Assembly: GCA_030386875.1 (NCBI GenBank) | Contig: CM059562.1 | Coordinates: 44,165,757-44,229,756 of the forward strand | Length of the DNA stretch: 64,000 nucleotides | Source: Morinoia aosen | Taxonomy: Eukaryota; Arthropoda; Malacostraca; Amphipoda; Talitridae | Reading direction: 5' to 3' | Shown: positions 10,401 through 25,400 of the stretch, piece by piece | How the letters are laid out: each line of letters begins with the position of its first letter | Numbering within the stretch: position 1 is the stretch's first letter | Notes under the pieces: model-generated | Told to the model about the DNA's origin: nothing | The model's input: only the letters and a program-made list of their open reading frames with translations | Databases searched by the model: none | Made by a program: the position numbers and the translations under genes

Positions 10401-13400
10401 TTTCATCGTTGTTCGTATTTGATTTGTCGCATAATTCCTGAATCTGTTATACGTTTCTTTAGATATTTGGAGGGCTAGGTACGCTTGACGTTTCTTTATA
10501 TTGATCACGATATCTTCAGTAATCCAAGGCTTTTGTCTATTTTCCTTCGTAATTGTGCGGGTGATTATTGGACAACACAGGTTGTACGCGGTCGTTATAC
10601 TTTCAGTTAAATTTAGTATTGCTTCATCAATGTTAATTGCATTGTTAATTGCTGATAGATGTCTTATTGATAGCAATAATTCTTCTAGCACAGTGCGCAT
10701 TGTTCCCAAATTATATTCATGTACACAACGATATGAGTAAGTTTCAGCTTGTGGGTTAGGACAAGTACTATGGACATTTTTCTTAATAATAAACACCGGG
10801 AAATGGTCCGATAAGTTGGAAGTCATTATTCCGGAAAGAAAATCAGTTTGATCTACCATGAAGATGTTATCGAGCAGCAATGTTAGTTGCCTTGTTTAAA
10901 ATGTTAGTTGAAATTTTTCGGAGAAACGCTGAAGTTATTACAACATTTTTCTGCGCAATCTTACAGTGATTTCTTACCGTCATAATTATACAATTTCCAA
11001 GCGGTTTTGGCCCTTGGAACTTACCGGAGTAATCAGTATGGTCCCGAGACTGGAATATTTGGTGATCCCTTTTCTATAGGATTTGTACGAGGTGATGCTG
11101 TAGGCTCATCTTTGATGTTTAGATTTTCTGTCTCAAATTATTGTTTTGTGACATCGTGAATTACACTTGACTAATGATTTCATTATCATTGTGGAAATTA
11201 AACTATAGTAAGAGATCTTATACTTGACATTTTGCTTGTTCTCCGTAGCAGCCGTCGCAGATCAAGGAATTCAAAAAAAAAATTCTAGATCATCCGTGAT
11301 ACCCTCCAGAATGATGTTATACTTAAAAAAAATATGGCCTTCCTCCTGTAAACAATTCAAGTTAAAACTGATGACAATCTGTATGGCATATCCTATTTGA
11401 AATTTTTTTCAGGGGAAAGAAAAACGCTCATGCATTTCTTGTGTCTTGGAAGTGGATCCTTCTACCCGTCCTTTCAAATAAAATTTTCTGATTCTGTAAC
11501 ACCTAATGAAGCATTCTTAAAGTGCTAACATTCAATCCTAATGAAGTCTATAAACATCTTGAACAATGTTCACCCATAAAAGTCCTCCATAGAAGTCTGC
11601 GATGACTCAACACTTGAGTTTAATCAAGTAGTCTAACTGTTTTTTATGATCCGTTTTACAATGTATAGGCTTCAGGTTATTCCAGCAATCTAATGTAAGT
11701 GCTTATAATCTTTTTATTTTCTTTGCAATAGCACATAAATTATTTCCAGATGTTGAAAAATAATTGATTTCCTTTTCACTTTCATGCAAATGTATCATAG
11801 TTTCCCGAGATGTAGTTGCAATAATGACGTAAGTGAACATTTTATGGCTGCTCAAAAAAGGTCATTAATGCATGAACTGATGGTATCTTTTCATTTGAGC
11901 CTTAGTGTCGATCTAACTATGGGAAAGCTTTTATTTTTTGGGTCATTCTTCGTTGCCATCCTAAAATTAGGATTGTCCCAAAAAATAAATTTAGTGATAT
12001 GTACAAGTGTATTTTTCGTATTATATTTTCAGGGTTTGGGTAAAATTTTACGCTGTGTGTTAATATTTATAGAAAATTACAAGAGCTTATACTTATTTCC
12101 GCCAGATAAGGCATCAGAATAATGCTGGTAATACAACGAGTTGAAAACAAGGTAGCAAAACTTGCTCATCTTGTGGCCAACGTAGCAGGCACATCATTTG
12201 GTTGAGAGTGGCCGTAGTCCTGTGTAGGGCTTGTGAAGGCAAACCGGCGTACTTCGGCTCAACTCGCGAACTTTTTCAGCGCTCTAAAATGATTTCAGTC
12301 AGGATTGGGCTGGAAAAATAAATTTACGTTGTTGCAGACCAATCAGAGAGTTATCATTGCCTGCGCAAAATAGCCGAGAGCATGTGTAGTAACATATAAA
12401 TTGGACTGTCTACGAGTAGAAGAGTGTTACCTGGTCCAATAAGCGAGTGTTCGTTCTCTTCAGAGCTGTGCTGGAACTAAAGTTTTGTTCATACCTCATA
12501 AAGAAATCATTTCATTTTGCATCGTCTCTCCCGACCACCCCAAGTGTAAGAATCCTGGGACAGTATCACGTTGTGGGCTTTTTTGTTAGCACAGATGTCG
12601 ATCGACAAAATGAGGCCACAAAACTGAAAATTATTCATTTCTGAGTTTATCCTTCAATGGAGTTTTACGTTTGTGACGGAAACGACCTGTTTCTAGACGA
12701 TACTGCTCTTCTCGCTCTTATAGGACCAAAATTGTCCATCCAAGGTTGGTTTCCGACGTATGAATGGTCACCACAATCTCCAGATGCGAACCTCACTGAG
12801 AGTTATTGGGAGAAAGCTTGAGAGAAACCTGCGTACCTCATCTCCATTTCCTCAACGTCAAAATTTTTTGGAGAAAAACTTCAATTGTGGCCAAAATTAA
12901 CGAGGCTACTGATTCACGCTCTTTTACACAGAAGCAACGCCAGGTGGAATGCAAGCTGCAATTGTAGGGCACATTAGTGTTTAGACCTTGATTTATTCGT
13001 GTGATAGGACGGCTTCACTGTGAGCGATGAGCGTCAGCAGCGAGTGTTGAATAAATAATTTGTAGAAAGAGTTTGCCTTAGCTACTCTTCTTAAGTCATC
13101 CATTATGGCGTCAGGGCAACTTTGGTTTCACAATTTTGTGATACTACGTTTGTATAAATACGTGCAAAATTCTCTTATTATTCCTGGTGAAAATTTACCT
13201 CACTGTATAGTTCATTTCTTTTAGTTTCATGTTTGTTTCTGTTTAATACATTAAATAAATGTAAAATCTTTTTATGTCCACCGTAACGAATTAGTTTTTG
13301 ATCCTCGTGAGCATGAGATCAATTAATCAATTTATAAAGTAAGTAAATGTCTATACCTGAATTAGTTAGAAACTTCACACCTGAATTTTTGTACGTTTTT

Positions 13401-16400
13401 TGAAATTCTCTTGACTTGAGGCTTTGAATTAATAAATTTTGTATTGTACTCATACCTTGTTGGCGTAGGCTTAGGTTTTGCAATCAAATAATTCCGTATC
13501 AAGATATTATATAATTATTTGGTAAAACTGAAAAGTTTCAATGCTAGGATTAACATTTAATAATTTCGTTTCAGACATTTATATTTTTTTAATGTTTTTT
13601 CACGCTTAAGTTCAGAAAACTTTTCATTGTCTTAACAAATACTTAGGAACTAAAACGTTACTTCTTTTCTAACTTCAACCTCAAAGCTATACAAATATAT
13701 GGATTTTTTCTTAATTTGGGTGCCATGATTTTTTGTGAAACATTGTGTTGCAGACCTGTTCTTTTCGTTCCGTTCATCAAAGGCTGGCGGGGGAAGGCAT
13801 TCGAAGGTTGTGCAAGTTTCCGATGTTAGACACGTGGCCTCGGGACCAAACCGCGAATTGCTGGCTGCTGGGAGTTTGTCTTTTCCTCCTGCATTTCCGC
13901 CCGGACGAGTTTGCCATGATATCAAATCTATACATAATAGTAGGACATGTCATGGGATGCGCTCGTGACTACTCTAAATTCTTCTAATTTATTTTCCTGA
14001 CAAGGAATGTTCTATTTGCGGAATAAGAGTCCTGTAGGTAAACAATACTTACCTACCGTGCTTCAGTAGCATACCTTCTCTTTGTCCTCATCAAGCCTGT
14101 GACACCACGAGCACAGACGACAAGGACTTCAATAATTGTATCGTACAGAGTATGACGTGCGATGATAGAGGTGCGGTTTGGTCTCAGTGCTGTGTGCGCC
14201 TCGAGGTGACATACCACGCACTGGCCTGTACGTGTTGCGAGATGTACGTAATCTCAAAAATTTTGGTGACAGGAATAGCTGTTTACTTTTTATGGACGCT
14301 AACTGGTAAGCGCTTCCCGAATGCAATTGAAGCTCAGTGTCTTATATCTTGTTGCCGATTCCCCATCGTTAACCTCTATATTTCAGCCGAACGCTCCGAG
14401 AATTTTTTCTTGTTTGATACTAAAAGCTAAATTTCTTCAAAGAAACCATACTGAATGTATTCATGATTTTTAGAGACTTCGTAAGGTGATGTTTTTGTTA
14501 TGTGGTTGCAAAGCGGCTTGCTTTTTACAAACGTTCATCATGAATTACACTTTACTCGTGAACGTATCTAACAGCATTAGCCCAGTTGAAGCTGTTGAAA
14601 GAATTCTACAACGTTGCAAGTGTTATTTTACCTAATCGGAGATTGCGCCTGATAACGGCTATTCAAGTAGCACTAGAAAGCTGACATTGACAGTACACTA
14701 TCGGGGCAATGCAAACGGTTTCTAACTTGGCATAGTAACTTCGATGCCCTCTCAGGTATATCCCTAGGTATACCTCAGGCATAGTAAAATTACAATATTT
14801 AATTCATAGGACGTAGTCTCATTGAACGATTTATTAAGATTGAAATTTTTTTTTCAAATTCTCATCTATGTCGTGAACCTTCCTCGGTTGAATTCTTATC
14901 TCACTGCTGGGGTCATTCAGTTTGTGATCCTGTTATTTATTCTAGATATTTCAGCGTTCTATTATCGTTTCATGTTGATTTTCAAGGTCGGACGGGACTC
15001 TTCTGTGTCTTCATCACATCACCATTGTAGTATTTTCTTTCGTTTGTTCTGCGTTTACATTTTTTTCATTGCAATATCTAGTATGCTGCGGCCAGTGTCT
15101 AATGAGACAAACTACATTGAATAATTCTGATTTACATTGGTGTGGTATCATGGATTTGTTTCGTGCCAGTTTCACTACTTTTTAAAATAAATGGGAATTG
15201 ATACAATTGAGATAAAAATTATAATTTACTACTAAAGAGCTAATCTGACGTGACGTACATGATTTTTTCAATTGATACTACACGCTTTTTCTTTCTATGA
15301 CCTGAAATTTATGTCTTCGAGTGCAGTTTAATAAATCAAAATGAATAAGAATGCTCAGCTTTATAAGCGTTGTTGAAGACGATTTAAAGCCATGACGTGT
15401 AGGCTAAATTCACGGACTGACATAGTAAAAAATAGTAAAAAATATGACAGCCTACGCCAAGTGGGCGACGGCGCCGAGTCAAATAACGCACTACTGGCAG
15501 CTGTAATGTTTCTTAGGAAAATTCTACCGCTGCCACCATTTTGTTATGCTTTGGTTTTTATTCCCTCGCTTCGCCATCGTTTGCTATGTTCCTGTTGGGG
15601 CGCTTCACCGCTGCGACACCAGTTTGTCGTGATCCGTTGCGGTGAGGTTCTTTTCTCTTCGACCTTTATGAAGAAGCTTTACTTTGTGGGAAACCATCCA
15701 GAATATTCGTAGAGTTTGCGTAGCAGCTAGAACTCGCAGAAAACTAAACTCGTGATGAATTATATCTCTAAGTACGATCGCTGCAGTTCTTTTCTGAGAG
15801 TCGAAGTGAATGCGCATACGCAAGCCTATCGTAACACTTATTCCATAGCGCAGAAACATTTATAAGTAGACGTGCGATATGAAGGATCACATCATCTGTG
15901 AAGGAATGACGAATTACTATGCAGCGATGATGCGACATTATTTGTGAGTGCTCTTTAGCAGCACGGTTCTGGGTTGTTTAGAATGTGTTTTCACATGTGT
16001 TTCAGTTTTCAGTGAATTTGGTGCAAGCGTTTCATTATTTTGAAGGTCAGGTATTTTTGGGTCCGTACAACGATGGCGTATCGTTAGCCAAAGCTATTTT
16101 TTAAGGATTATTACTCGTAAGTTCCCTTCAAATAGCATCCTAAATTTTTGGAAAATCTGCCCATGTTTATACAACGAAAGCTTATTATCTTATCGACAAA
16201 ACCAATTTTACGTTTTGTGTGATGAAGCAGCAAGTATTTTCTACCAATTTTGAAAGCATACATCTTCTCGTCGTATCCAAATTTTTTCTTCGGTTCATCG
16301 CTACTATGAAATGAAACCACTATTCGTCATCAGTTCAAGTAATATGTTTTTGGGCAAAATTTAAACAGGTGTTTTTTGTTTGTGTTTGAAATCAGAGGTA

Positions 16401-19400
16401 AACCGGTAAACCTTTTTTTTTAGCGATTCTGCTTGCAGATAGTTATAGACTTCTCACTAAACACATTAGAAATTTATAGGGTAGTCTCGTTGCAACAGTT
16501 TCTTAAGACATTTTAACTATCATCGAGTTTTTTGTTTTGGAAGTTTTGAAAGGTCTGCTGGTGGCAGGTTCGGAGTTTAATGAAGCGCGCTCCTTACATC
16601 GAACATTCTTGGTTAATGAACGGGATTTCTGTATGGGAAATGGACTTATGCTCTAATCATGATGTGAAGGAAATTTTTTCTTGGAGTTATAGAACTGTGC
16701 GATTCACTGACGCCACCATCTTGATGATTGATAATTTCAAACAATTTTGGCTCCTTCTTGACATCTCTGTATATTATCATTTGTTTAGAATATTTTATCT
16801 CCACTTGGAGTCGGCGGTAATAAATTAAAGTATTTTCACACCGACCCTTAACATTTAAATAATTGGAGAATTGCTATGAACGTTACAGTATTTTGATCTC
16901 CTGCTATGTAAACTTAGTGAAACTTTCTATGTAAGCTGGTACGCTTTAAATATCGATACCGCGTAAATTTCGTCTTGTTACAAATATTGTGTAGTTAAAA
17001 ACAGTTGAATATTATGCTACTTATGTCTTAACTGGCGCTGTTATGTTGATCAATATTACGCGGCCTTTTCGCAGGTGAGATCCGCACGACCGAGCGGCGC
17101 CTGGATCGGGAGCAGCAGGCAGAGCACGTGCTCGAAGTGACCATCTCTGACAGCCCCCAGAACACAACGAGTAAGCTCTCTTCCGTGGCGCTCGTTATCG
17201 TCAATGTGCTCGATGAAAACGATCACGCTCCCGAATTTCTGGAGAGTATTTACCGCGTCGTTGTGCCACTCTACGAACATGGCTTTCCGGAAGCCGTCAA
17301 CGAGATCAGTGAAAGCCACCATAACTACGACTCTTCGGTGACGGATGAACCTGTGTCTCAGGTAAGAAGGCTTGCTTCCTTGGGTACATGTTATGGGAAC
17401 ACGTTCTTTCAGTTTTCATTTGTCCTGAAGCAAAGCTAACAATAACTTGTAAAAGCTTATCGAATGTTAACTAAACTAGAGTACGTCCATGCAAATCACT
17501 CTTTCATTTGAAAAAATGTAGGAATCACCTCTTTTATTTTAGCTCAACGCTACAGAGCTAGGGGCTGTCCTGGCAGCTTCACGCGTTGGTAAATGTCCTT
17601 AGGGCTTCTGGTTGCCTAACACCTCTCAGGGGAATGCTTTTTCGCGCATAAGAGTTCAGAAAATACTTAAAATGAAGCTATACGAAATATGTATGAAGAA
17701 GTACACAGTATGACCAGGTTTGCCGAAGACTCGCGCACGGCATGCCCAAAGAAAAAATGTCCAAATTCTCCGTTACTTCGCTTTTGTCAAAACGTGCAGC
17801 CTGAATGTATGAGGGTTACCTGAATTTCTCTCATCTCAAGAGTAGTTGTTACGTGCGGCATATATATAATTTTTTTTTTTAGGCTGAGCACATGAGTAAT
17901 TATTTCGGTAATATCTTTTCATTCTTAATTTTCCAATTACCACTGAAAATGAGGCGCGTGCAGTGGCCACTAAATCAATGTGAGTTACCTCAAATTTTCC
18001 TCGCACGTTTTACTTCTGGAAGATGCATAAATTTTAGCAAAACTCGAACTTTATGCTGTTATTAATTTCAATGCTTCGTTAAGCCGCCTACGGATAATGT
18101 TTTGTAAAACTGATGTCGTAAATGATTATTATCGAAAATATTTATTTATGAACGCCAAATTCATGACATGTTTACAGAATAATATGGTATTTAAGATCGT
18201 ACGTTCTGCGTTCCGTCTTTTCAAGGGCAACCCAAGCGTTAGAGCTGTTCTCGTTTGTCGAACGCTTGTGTTCATGAACTATTTACTGAGCTTCCACGTG
18301 GGGTTTGAAAGGATCTCGCAAATCTTAACCGTGTTCAACAGATTTGATTTACAGATCTTTTACCAGATTATTTTCGGAGATAAATTTAGCTTTTTAGATT
18401 TCTTACTGATCTTCATCTGCAGGCTGCAAGATTCCTTAAAACTCACGTTGAGCAGTTTACTTCGAAGTTTGAAATATTGGCTTCACTGTACTTTTTGGCC
18501 TTGGCTGATTTTGGAAAAGTGTGTAGTTTGAGTGATCTTTCCAACTTTGAGGCCTAGTACGGGCCAGCATGAACATTCTTGAATTGAGTTTCCCAACTCA
18601 TTTATCTCGTGAGCCCAATTTACTGCAAATGAATAAAATACATGGCGTTCGAGAGGGAATGCAGAGGCAGCAAGACCTTCATCTTGCAAAACTTGAAGCG
18701 ATGTTTTGGACATTGACTAACCAAAACGGATTTTCTAACAACTCAGTAGACGCATGTCATTTATAAAAACAATTATTTGTAACGCAAAAATGAAACTTCA
18801 AATTATAATAAAATTCGTGTCTGGTATTGTTATTTAGTGAGAAATCATTTTACCTGACGCAAACTTATATATCCAAACCGTTATTGTCCGGCATACTTTG
18901 ACCTGTAATGTTCAGTGCTTGAGATTCTCATTCTTAAAGTTTTTTAACTCACAATTTGACCGTAAAAATTTATACGTTCTTTAAAAGTCGATTCGTTCCC
19001 AACGTAAAAGCTTTTCCAAAGCTGTGTTGAAAAACACTAACAATCACTGTCGCCCTGCACTGAGGCGATCGCCTCATCACTGTTATCCCTTAGGCCGAAA
19101 CTCTTCTCGAAATTACATTAGCCTACTTCCGCAGCCGTGGAATTTATATCTGTAGCAGACTCACGCCATCAGGGAAATACCACTCATTAATTCTGCGCTC
19201 TTCGAGTACCTCGGAGTTCTCCTGCACTCACTTCGTTTCGAGGGAAGAGCCGCAATGTAAAATGAGAAAAGCAGTTCTACAGCGTTACTGAATTTTTTTC
19301 TTTCATACCGTATATGTTATACCATTCATCATGGGTTCTTTCCATTTTTTTGAACAATCATTGGAAATAAAAGGAACCAAATAGACTTCAAATGGTTGAT

Positions 19401-22400
19401 AAGTAATGATTTTATCGTTGGAAATAGATGAAAATTTACCTCTTCACTCTGGCTGGCACGCATGTGGTCTCCACAGGCTGCCAGACAATGGAACACCCGC
19501 AGTGGCAGAGTTAATTAATGAAGGATTTGAGTAGCGGAATGCTGGGCGTGGTTAGTTAACTCGTGTTCCAACCCTACTTCGTCTGCACTCGATTTCCATT
19601 GCTTTGAAACTATGTGTCATTGAACTAACGCAGTCTTGAACATATTGTACCCACGTAAATATAAGTATACACTGTAGAATTAGTTTATTTTTAAAGAAAA
19701 CTCTCTCTTTTCAAACTTTAAATGAGCATTTGGTCGTACAAAATGTATCGAATGAGAAAGGGGTCAAAATGAAATCAAGAAAGTATCGAGGCTATCAATA
19801 ATATAGGAGACGAACCTCTTCGTCCGTTAAAAAACTGCCATACGTGTTTCAAATTATGTCAAAGAAAGCCACCGAATAACCATTGATGTGATCGTTAAGA
19901 AGTTATACTGTGTGGTCCAGGACATATCATCCGATTCGAAAATCGACGCTTGAGGCAGCTAATGGTTCAGTTGTTTTTATTTCTCATCGTTCTATTTTTC
20001 ACACTTTCTGTTGGATTTTCTCAATTTGTGTACCTTTTCAAGTAACTACATGAGATGCATTCCTGGTTCCAAATTAAACTACATTATTACTTTACTTGTT
20101 TAGCAATAGTTTCTTCACATTTTATAGTTTTATTTTTTGACTAACATTTAATGTTAATTTCAATCTGTCCCAAATGTCTTCGGCAAAAGGGCGAAGATTT
20201 TAGAGAGGATCTTGTGAGCTCGACTGCGGTGCCGCGGAAGGCTGAATCAACCGATCGCAGCCCCAGCGCCAGTAATTCAGAGTTTCACAAAGCAGAGAGT
20301 GTCGTTGCTCCTCAATTGCAAGAAGTGTCAATCACTGAAAAATACAAGCAATTTATTATTGACGAACTGTCTTCTGATGACGCAGTTTATATAGAGTATA
20401 AAAATGAATTGAACATGTTTAACGAAGATTCAAATTTTGAAAAAATCGAAGGGTCAGGTTATGTAGAGAATTTAGATTTTCAGACAGGATCTTTCAGTTT
20501 AGAATCTCACCCGACTTCAGCTGAACATAAAGAATTGAAAGAATATTTTACGCTGAATCGATCAAAAATTTTTAAAGATGCGTCAATGGATTTGAAAGTG
20601 CCCGCATCTGTTTTCATGGCGACAAAAGCAAGCGAGATCATAGATCTTGAAAATCCCCAGGGCATTGGCCCCCTTTCTTCAAATAACAGAACTCGTGAAT
20701 CCCGAAATAACCATCACAGTGACTTCTTGCCTCCCGTTGATGCCACAGCAGCTTTCTCGCCTAATAGAGCCCCTAAGGATAAACAAGATTTCCAAGTTCA
20801 TTCTTTCACGCGTCATAAGCATCGCAACCATAAACAAAGTGTTAAAAAAAAGAATCATCTGCGTAAAAAGTCAAGAAAAAACAGGAAGTCGAAGAAGAAG
20901 AACCGGAAGAGACGACGAAAGAAAAACAGACGGCGATTTCGACGCCAGCTTCGACGAGAACTCCTTAGTCACGCGCGTTCTCACGAACTAGAAAACGACC
21001 ATTTTAAAGGCCCTGAAAATTTAACTTTAGGTTTGCAAGAAATTATGCGGGTGAGTTGATGCATTCAATTCTTGCGTTTGGTTATCTCTTGCCGTAGTTG
21101 GACGCTTCACTGGTTGCTGGTGATAGTTTCAAGTTGCACTCGGTTCTTAGCTCTCTAGTAGTTTCTTCATTGAAATCTGAAATGTGTTTCTCCTTGTCTC
21201 GGTCTGCGAGAGATAATTTATTTTTCGTCGCCACACTTGCACATGCGTAATGTGTGTCTTGCATGTTCTCGAATATTATTATACTCGTTTATCTCTAGTG
21301 AATAACATTATCGTGCAGCTGACACCTGGATATGATTTGCATTGGGTACTGGTTTTGCGGAGATTCTATTTAGCTTACGCAGTCATTACAAAATACAAAA
21401 TTACAACTGAGTTTTTTGTTCTTCAACTCTTTATCTGTTTTTTACCGATAGTTTATAATTCCTGGATAAACGCGTTAGCTTAGTGATTATTTTTGCTGAT
21501 ACATTAAAAACTTCAACTATACCGTCACAATATCACTTTTTCATTGCCAAAAATATTTTGTTCTCATCCTTTTAGTATGTGAAATTCATTAAAGAAACTA
21601 CCAATTACCAATTGCTAGAGGAGTACCAATACCAAAGACTGCAGTCTCAAAAGTATATGAAGTTGGAATTAATGCTTCTGAGCATGACTGGATCTGCGAG
21701 ACTTCATATTGATTTGATCAATTTCCATAAACTTTAATGTTCTGTTACGTTGATGCTGGAAAAGTTTTCAGCGAGGCTTTTCTGAGTTCTCTTTATTTGT
21801 AGATCATGGTGTTTCGAGCACTCTTTAGGGGATTTGTTGTATCCTACGTGGTACGTATGCCATTAGGTTGTAGTTTGCATGCAACATTGATTACTTAGTT
21901 GTAGATTGTAAGCCGATAACGAGTATATGTAGTGTTGGACGCGACTTTGTACAAAAACCGTCGCCCAAATTGGTATGCAGTGCTCCATCTCATAGAAGTA
22001 CATTCTGCACGCTCAGGCTATTCAGCAGAAATGTTTAATAAATTTTCACTTCTGTTTGTTGCTATGTTCACCGTTATATTTTAGTGTATTCCAGGTTTTT
22101 GCTTCACATTTACACTCTGAGACAGAGTTCACTATTTCTTCTTTATTTCGTCTGACGCGCGTGTTGCTTGAAATACGTATAGGCTCGCAACAGACATTGG
22201 GCCGAGGACCTATCTGCCAGCGCTTGAGCTGCGCCTCAAGCTCTGCACCTAAACGACATAATTTGCGATAACTCTTAACTTTTGTTACATCAGGCCTCAG
22301 CGTACTCGAGTGTTATGGCATGACAACTTGCTTTATATGTGATTCTATGCCTTGAAGTTGAATGTTGCTTTTGGAACATGGGGGGAGGAGGTGCTTCTCA

Positions 22401-25400
22401 ACATTATGCCTTTGGACGTTAGGTGATTTTATCAAATCTGAGAAGTCTTTCACAATATTCACAGGTAGGATGTTCCTAACTTTAGAGATTTTAGGACTCA
22501 AAATTTTGGTGGAGAATGTGACACTTTCATTATTTTAAATATGGAATCTTCTAAAAGAATCTAAAAATGCAATGTATTATCTTATTATTCTTGAAATCAA
22601 ACATCACTACAGTAACCATCGATCCACAACTGAAACCGACAGCAAAATCAAGAAAATCACAAGCTAATTTTTGCTATCGGGAAAACGAAGGTTTTTATTG
22701 CGAAACAGAAATCTGTTTTAGGTCAATATTTATACAAGATTATGAAATAATTGTTTTTGTACAAAATCGGTTAATAACCAATTCAACTCGACCCCCTCAC
22801 CGTTGTTCGTCTTTGTTGCCTTTCCACCACGACCATTTACGTTCTTCCAGACAATATATATCTGTAGTTAGTAGACATGTATGTAGATGTCTGTAATTTT
22901 CGTACGCACATACTTTTTTGTAGTTATTTTGTTGACTGTTAGTTGATGATGAATGAAAACACTATATTTAGCTGAAGGTCACTTAAATATTTACAGTTTT
23001 ACCTTTCACTTTTAGTGTTGTTAGCACGCTTTGAATTTAATGTTCTCCAATTGGGAGCTATCTGAGTATTGTTGCTCGAAACATTGTGTTTGCGACAAAT
23101 GAGGGAGGAAGGTGCGTAAGCGGTGTGACTGCCCAGCTGTTGCACCCCTCTGAACGCGCCTGTGGTGTGGTTGTTGCTACGACAAACTGCGTGAGGTATT
23201 TCCTGTTTTCCTGCAAAGCAGACGCCTCTTAATTCATTCATATTTTTTTAAACTTATGTTTGTTCTTCAACAGATTCGTCATAATATTTATCTCATGGAA
23301 CCTAAGAAGTATAATTACATCATCAATTACTAATTCTCATTTCACTCGGATGATGCAAGTTTATTTTGGATTGCTTATAGCTGTATCGAGAAGGTAGAAA
23401 CTGCAAACTGCACTCATGCACATTCTCAAGAAGAGTGAATTACGTCCAAATGTTTTTGATAAAAATATGAGAGTAATGAATTCGTTTGCAGCTATCAATT
23501 TGCAAATTCTACTCCATCATAGTTCACTAATTTTTTTATTATATTCTACTATGAATTACCATTATCTATCCCCACAGTTTTCTGTCTCCAAAACTCCATT
23601 ATCAGGGACTTATAGGAACAGTTTTTCGACCGACCATCGCAAGAATGCTAGTCGAGTTGACCATGGTATGATCCGCGTGCAGGTCATTGCTTACGACCGT
23701 GACGAGGGCGAGCACGGAGCTATCACTTACAGCATCAGCCCCAGCAACGGGTCCTCTTTGTTCAAAATCCACCCTAGCACGGGCGTCATATACATCAGTT
23801 CCCAGCTGCAACACCAGCGTACTTACCAGCTCATGGTAATTGATATGTATTTCGTCCTAAGTATTTGTAGCAGTGTTGTGACAAACTTGATGCCTCAAAT
23901 ATAAACGTATATTTAAATATTTTGTTTCCCATTTTAAGAGCACATAGTTGTACATTTCCATGCTGTAGCTTGACTTTGAGATTTTAACGCGTCTCAAACA
24001 GTCTTAACCGGACAATTTCGCTGCAAGCTGTTCCCTAAGTGTAAAAAATACAGTTTCAAATCATAGGAAAAAGCAGGTTCTTCACAGGTACACTACGAAT
24101 CAGTATGTGGTACCATTGTAAGAAATCGTGAGGCCTCATAGATTTACTGCCACGCAAAAGCCACTACTCGACCCAGAAATGGCCGGTAAAGAAATGCATG
24201 GATAGTAATGTTACTGGTTGTGAATGGCTTGACTTCTAGTGTAAGTTACGAATTGAATTATACTAGTAGTAGAAATAAAATTAGTGTTATGATAGAACAA
24301 ATTAGGCGCTCGAATTTCATTGCGATTATTTTGAAGATATTTCATAAGGCTTAAAGTTGAATTACACTTATTTTTTAATGAAGAAAACAGTTGAAACTGA
24401 AATATCACACGTGAGCCCACACGATGTGCCTCGGGATTATCATTCACGAATGGCTCTGATAATGAGAATTTTGCTCATGCAGTAAATCTGGCCTAGTAGA
24501 TCAGGATAAAAAACAATTTCCGATGGATTCTGAACGCTCATCAAAAGCTGGGGAGGGGTGTAAGAATATTAGTTGAATAAACCAGGTTTAGAAATGAGTT
24601 CTCCGGCATTTTACCAGCATATGACACTCTGTTTTTTTCCTGTTGGTTCTTGTGTTACAAATTTCCTTTTGATCGGACATCTTAAGCAGTGAGCTGTTCT
24701 AAAAATGTTGATTCAGAAGACTAATAATCTACTTTGGGAACATTACATATACAAGATTACTACGTACATTTTAGAATCATTTTATTACAGGTTGAAGCCA
24801 GAGACGGCGGCCGGCCGTTCAAGCAGAGCAGCTGCACGGTGCTGGTGACCACGGAGCGCGTAGCTGCCACGTCGCCCCACCCTCCCGTGATCACGACCCC
24901 CGCCAGCGCCCAAGTCACCGTGCTGGAGGATGATCAAGTTGGTCACCTCGTCATGTTGGTGGAAGCCCAGGACCCTGACGGCGACACGCTTTTTTATAAA
25001 ATCATAGGTGAGCTCGACTGCTGTATACTCGCAGAGATCAAAAAAAGCATTCGTAACATAACACAATTGCCATTTTTCGTCGTTACATTGCTATGCAATT
25101 TTGAGATTTGAAACTTTCGCTTAAAAAACGACGAAATCAAACACGTTAGAAAATATTCCAAACTCGAACATTTTTTTTTTTTGTTAGGTGCCCAAATAGG
25201 AACAAAACTCATAAAACAAAGTGACGAAGTATTCATAACAAAATTAGAAATCCTAGAAATATCTTGATTTATTTGCATCAACAATTTAATACACTTAAAG
25301 CATGCTTATGGTAAAACATCTAGAGTTTTTCAGAGCAGTATTCAGTGGCTTAGGATACATTCATTTAATCTCTTCTTCATTGAATGAACAATCTCTACCG

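Noticed and set aside
18097-18531. 144-codon open frame in intron 2
   Set aside because: Composition (F, L, I, K) is that of AT-rich DNA read by chance. No motif, and no support from splice phase.
20647-20991. 114-codon frame overlapping the insert exon
   Set aside because: A shadow of exon 3 in another frame. It lacks phase agreement with neighbours.
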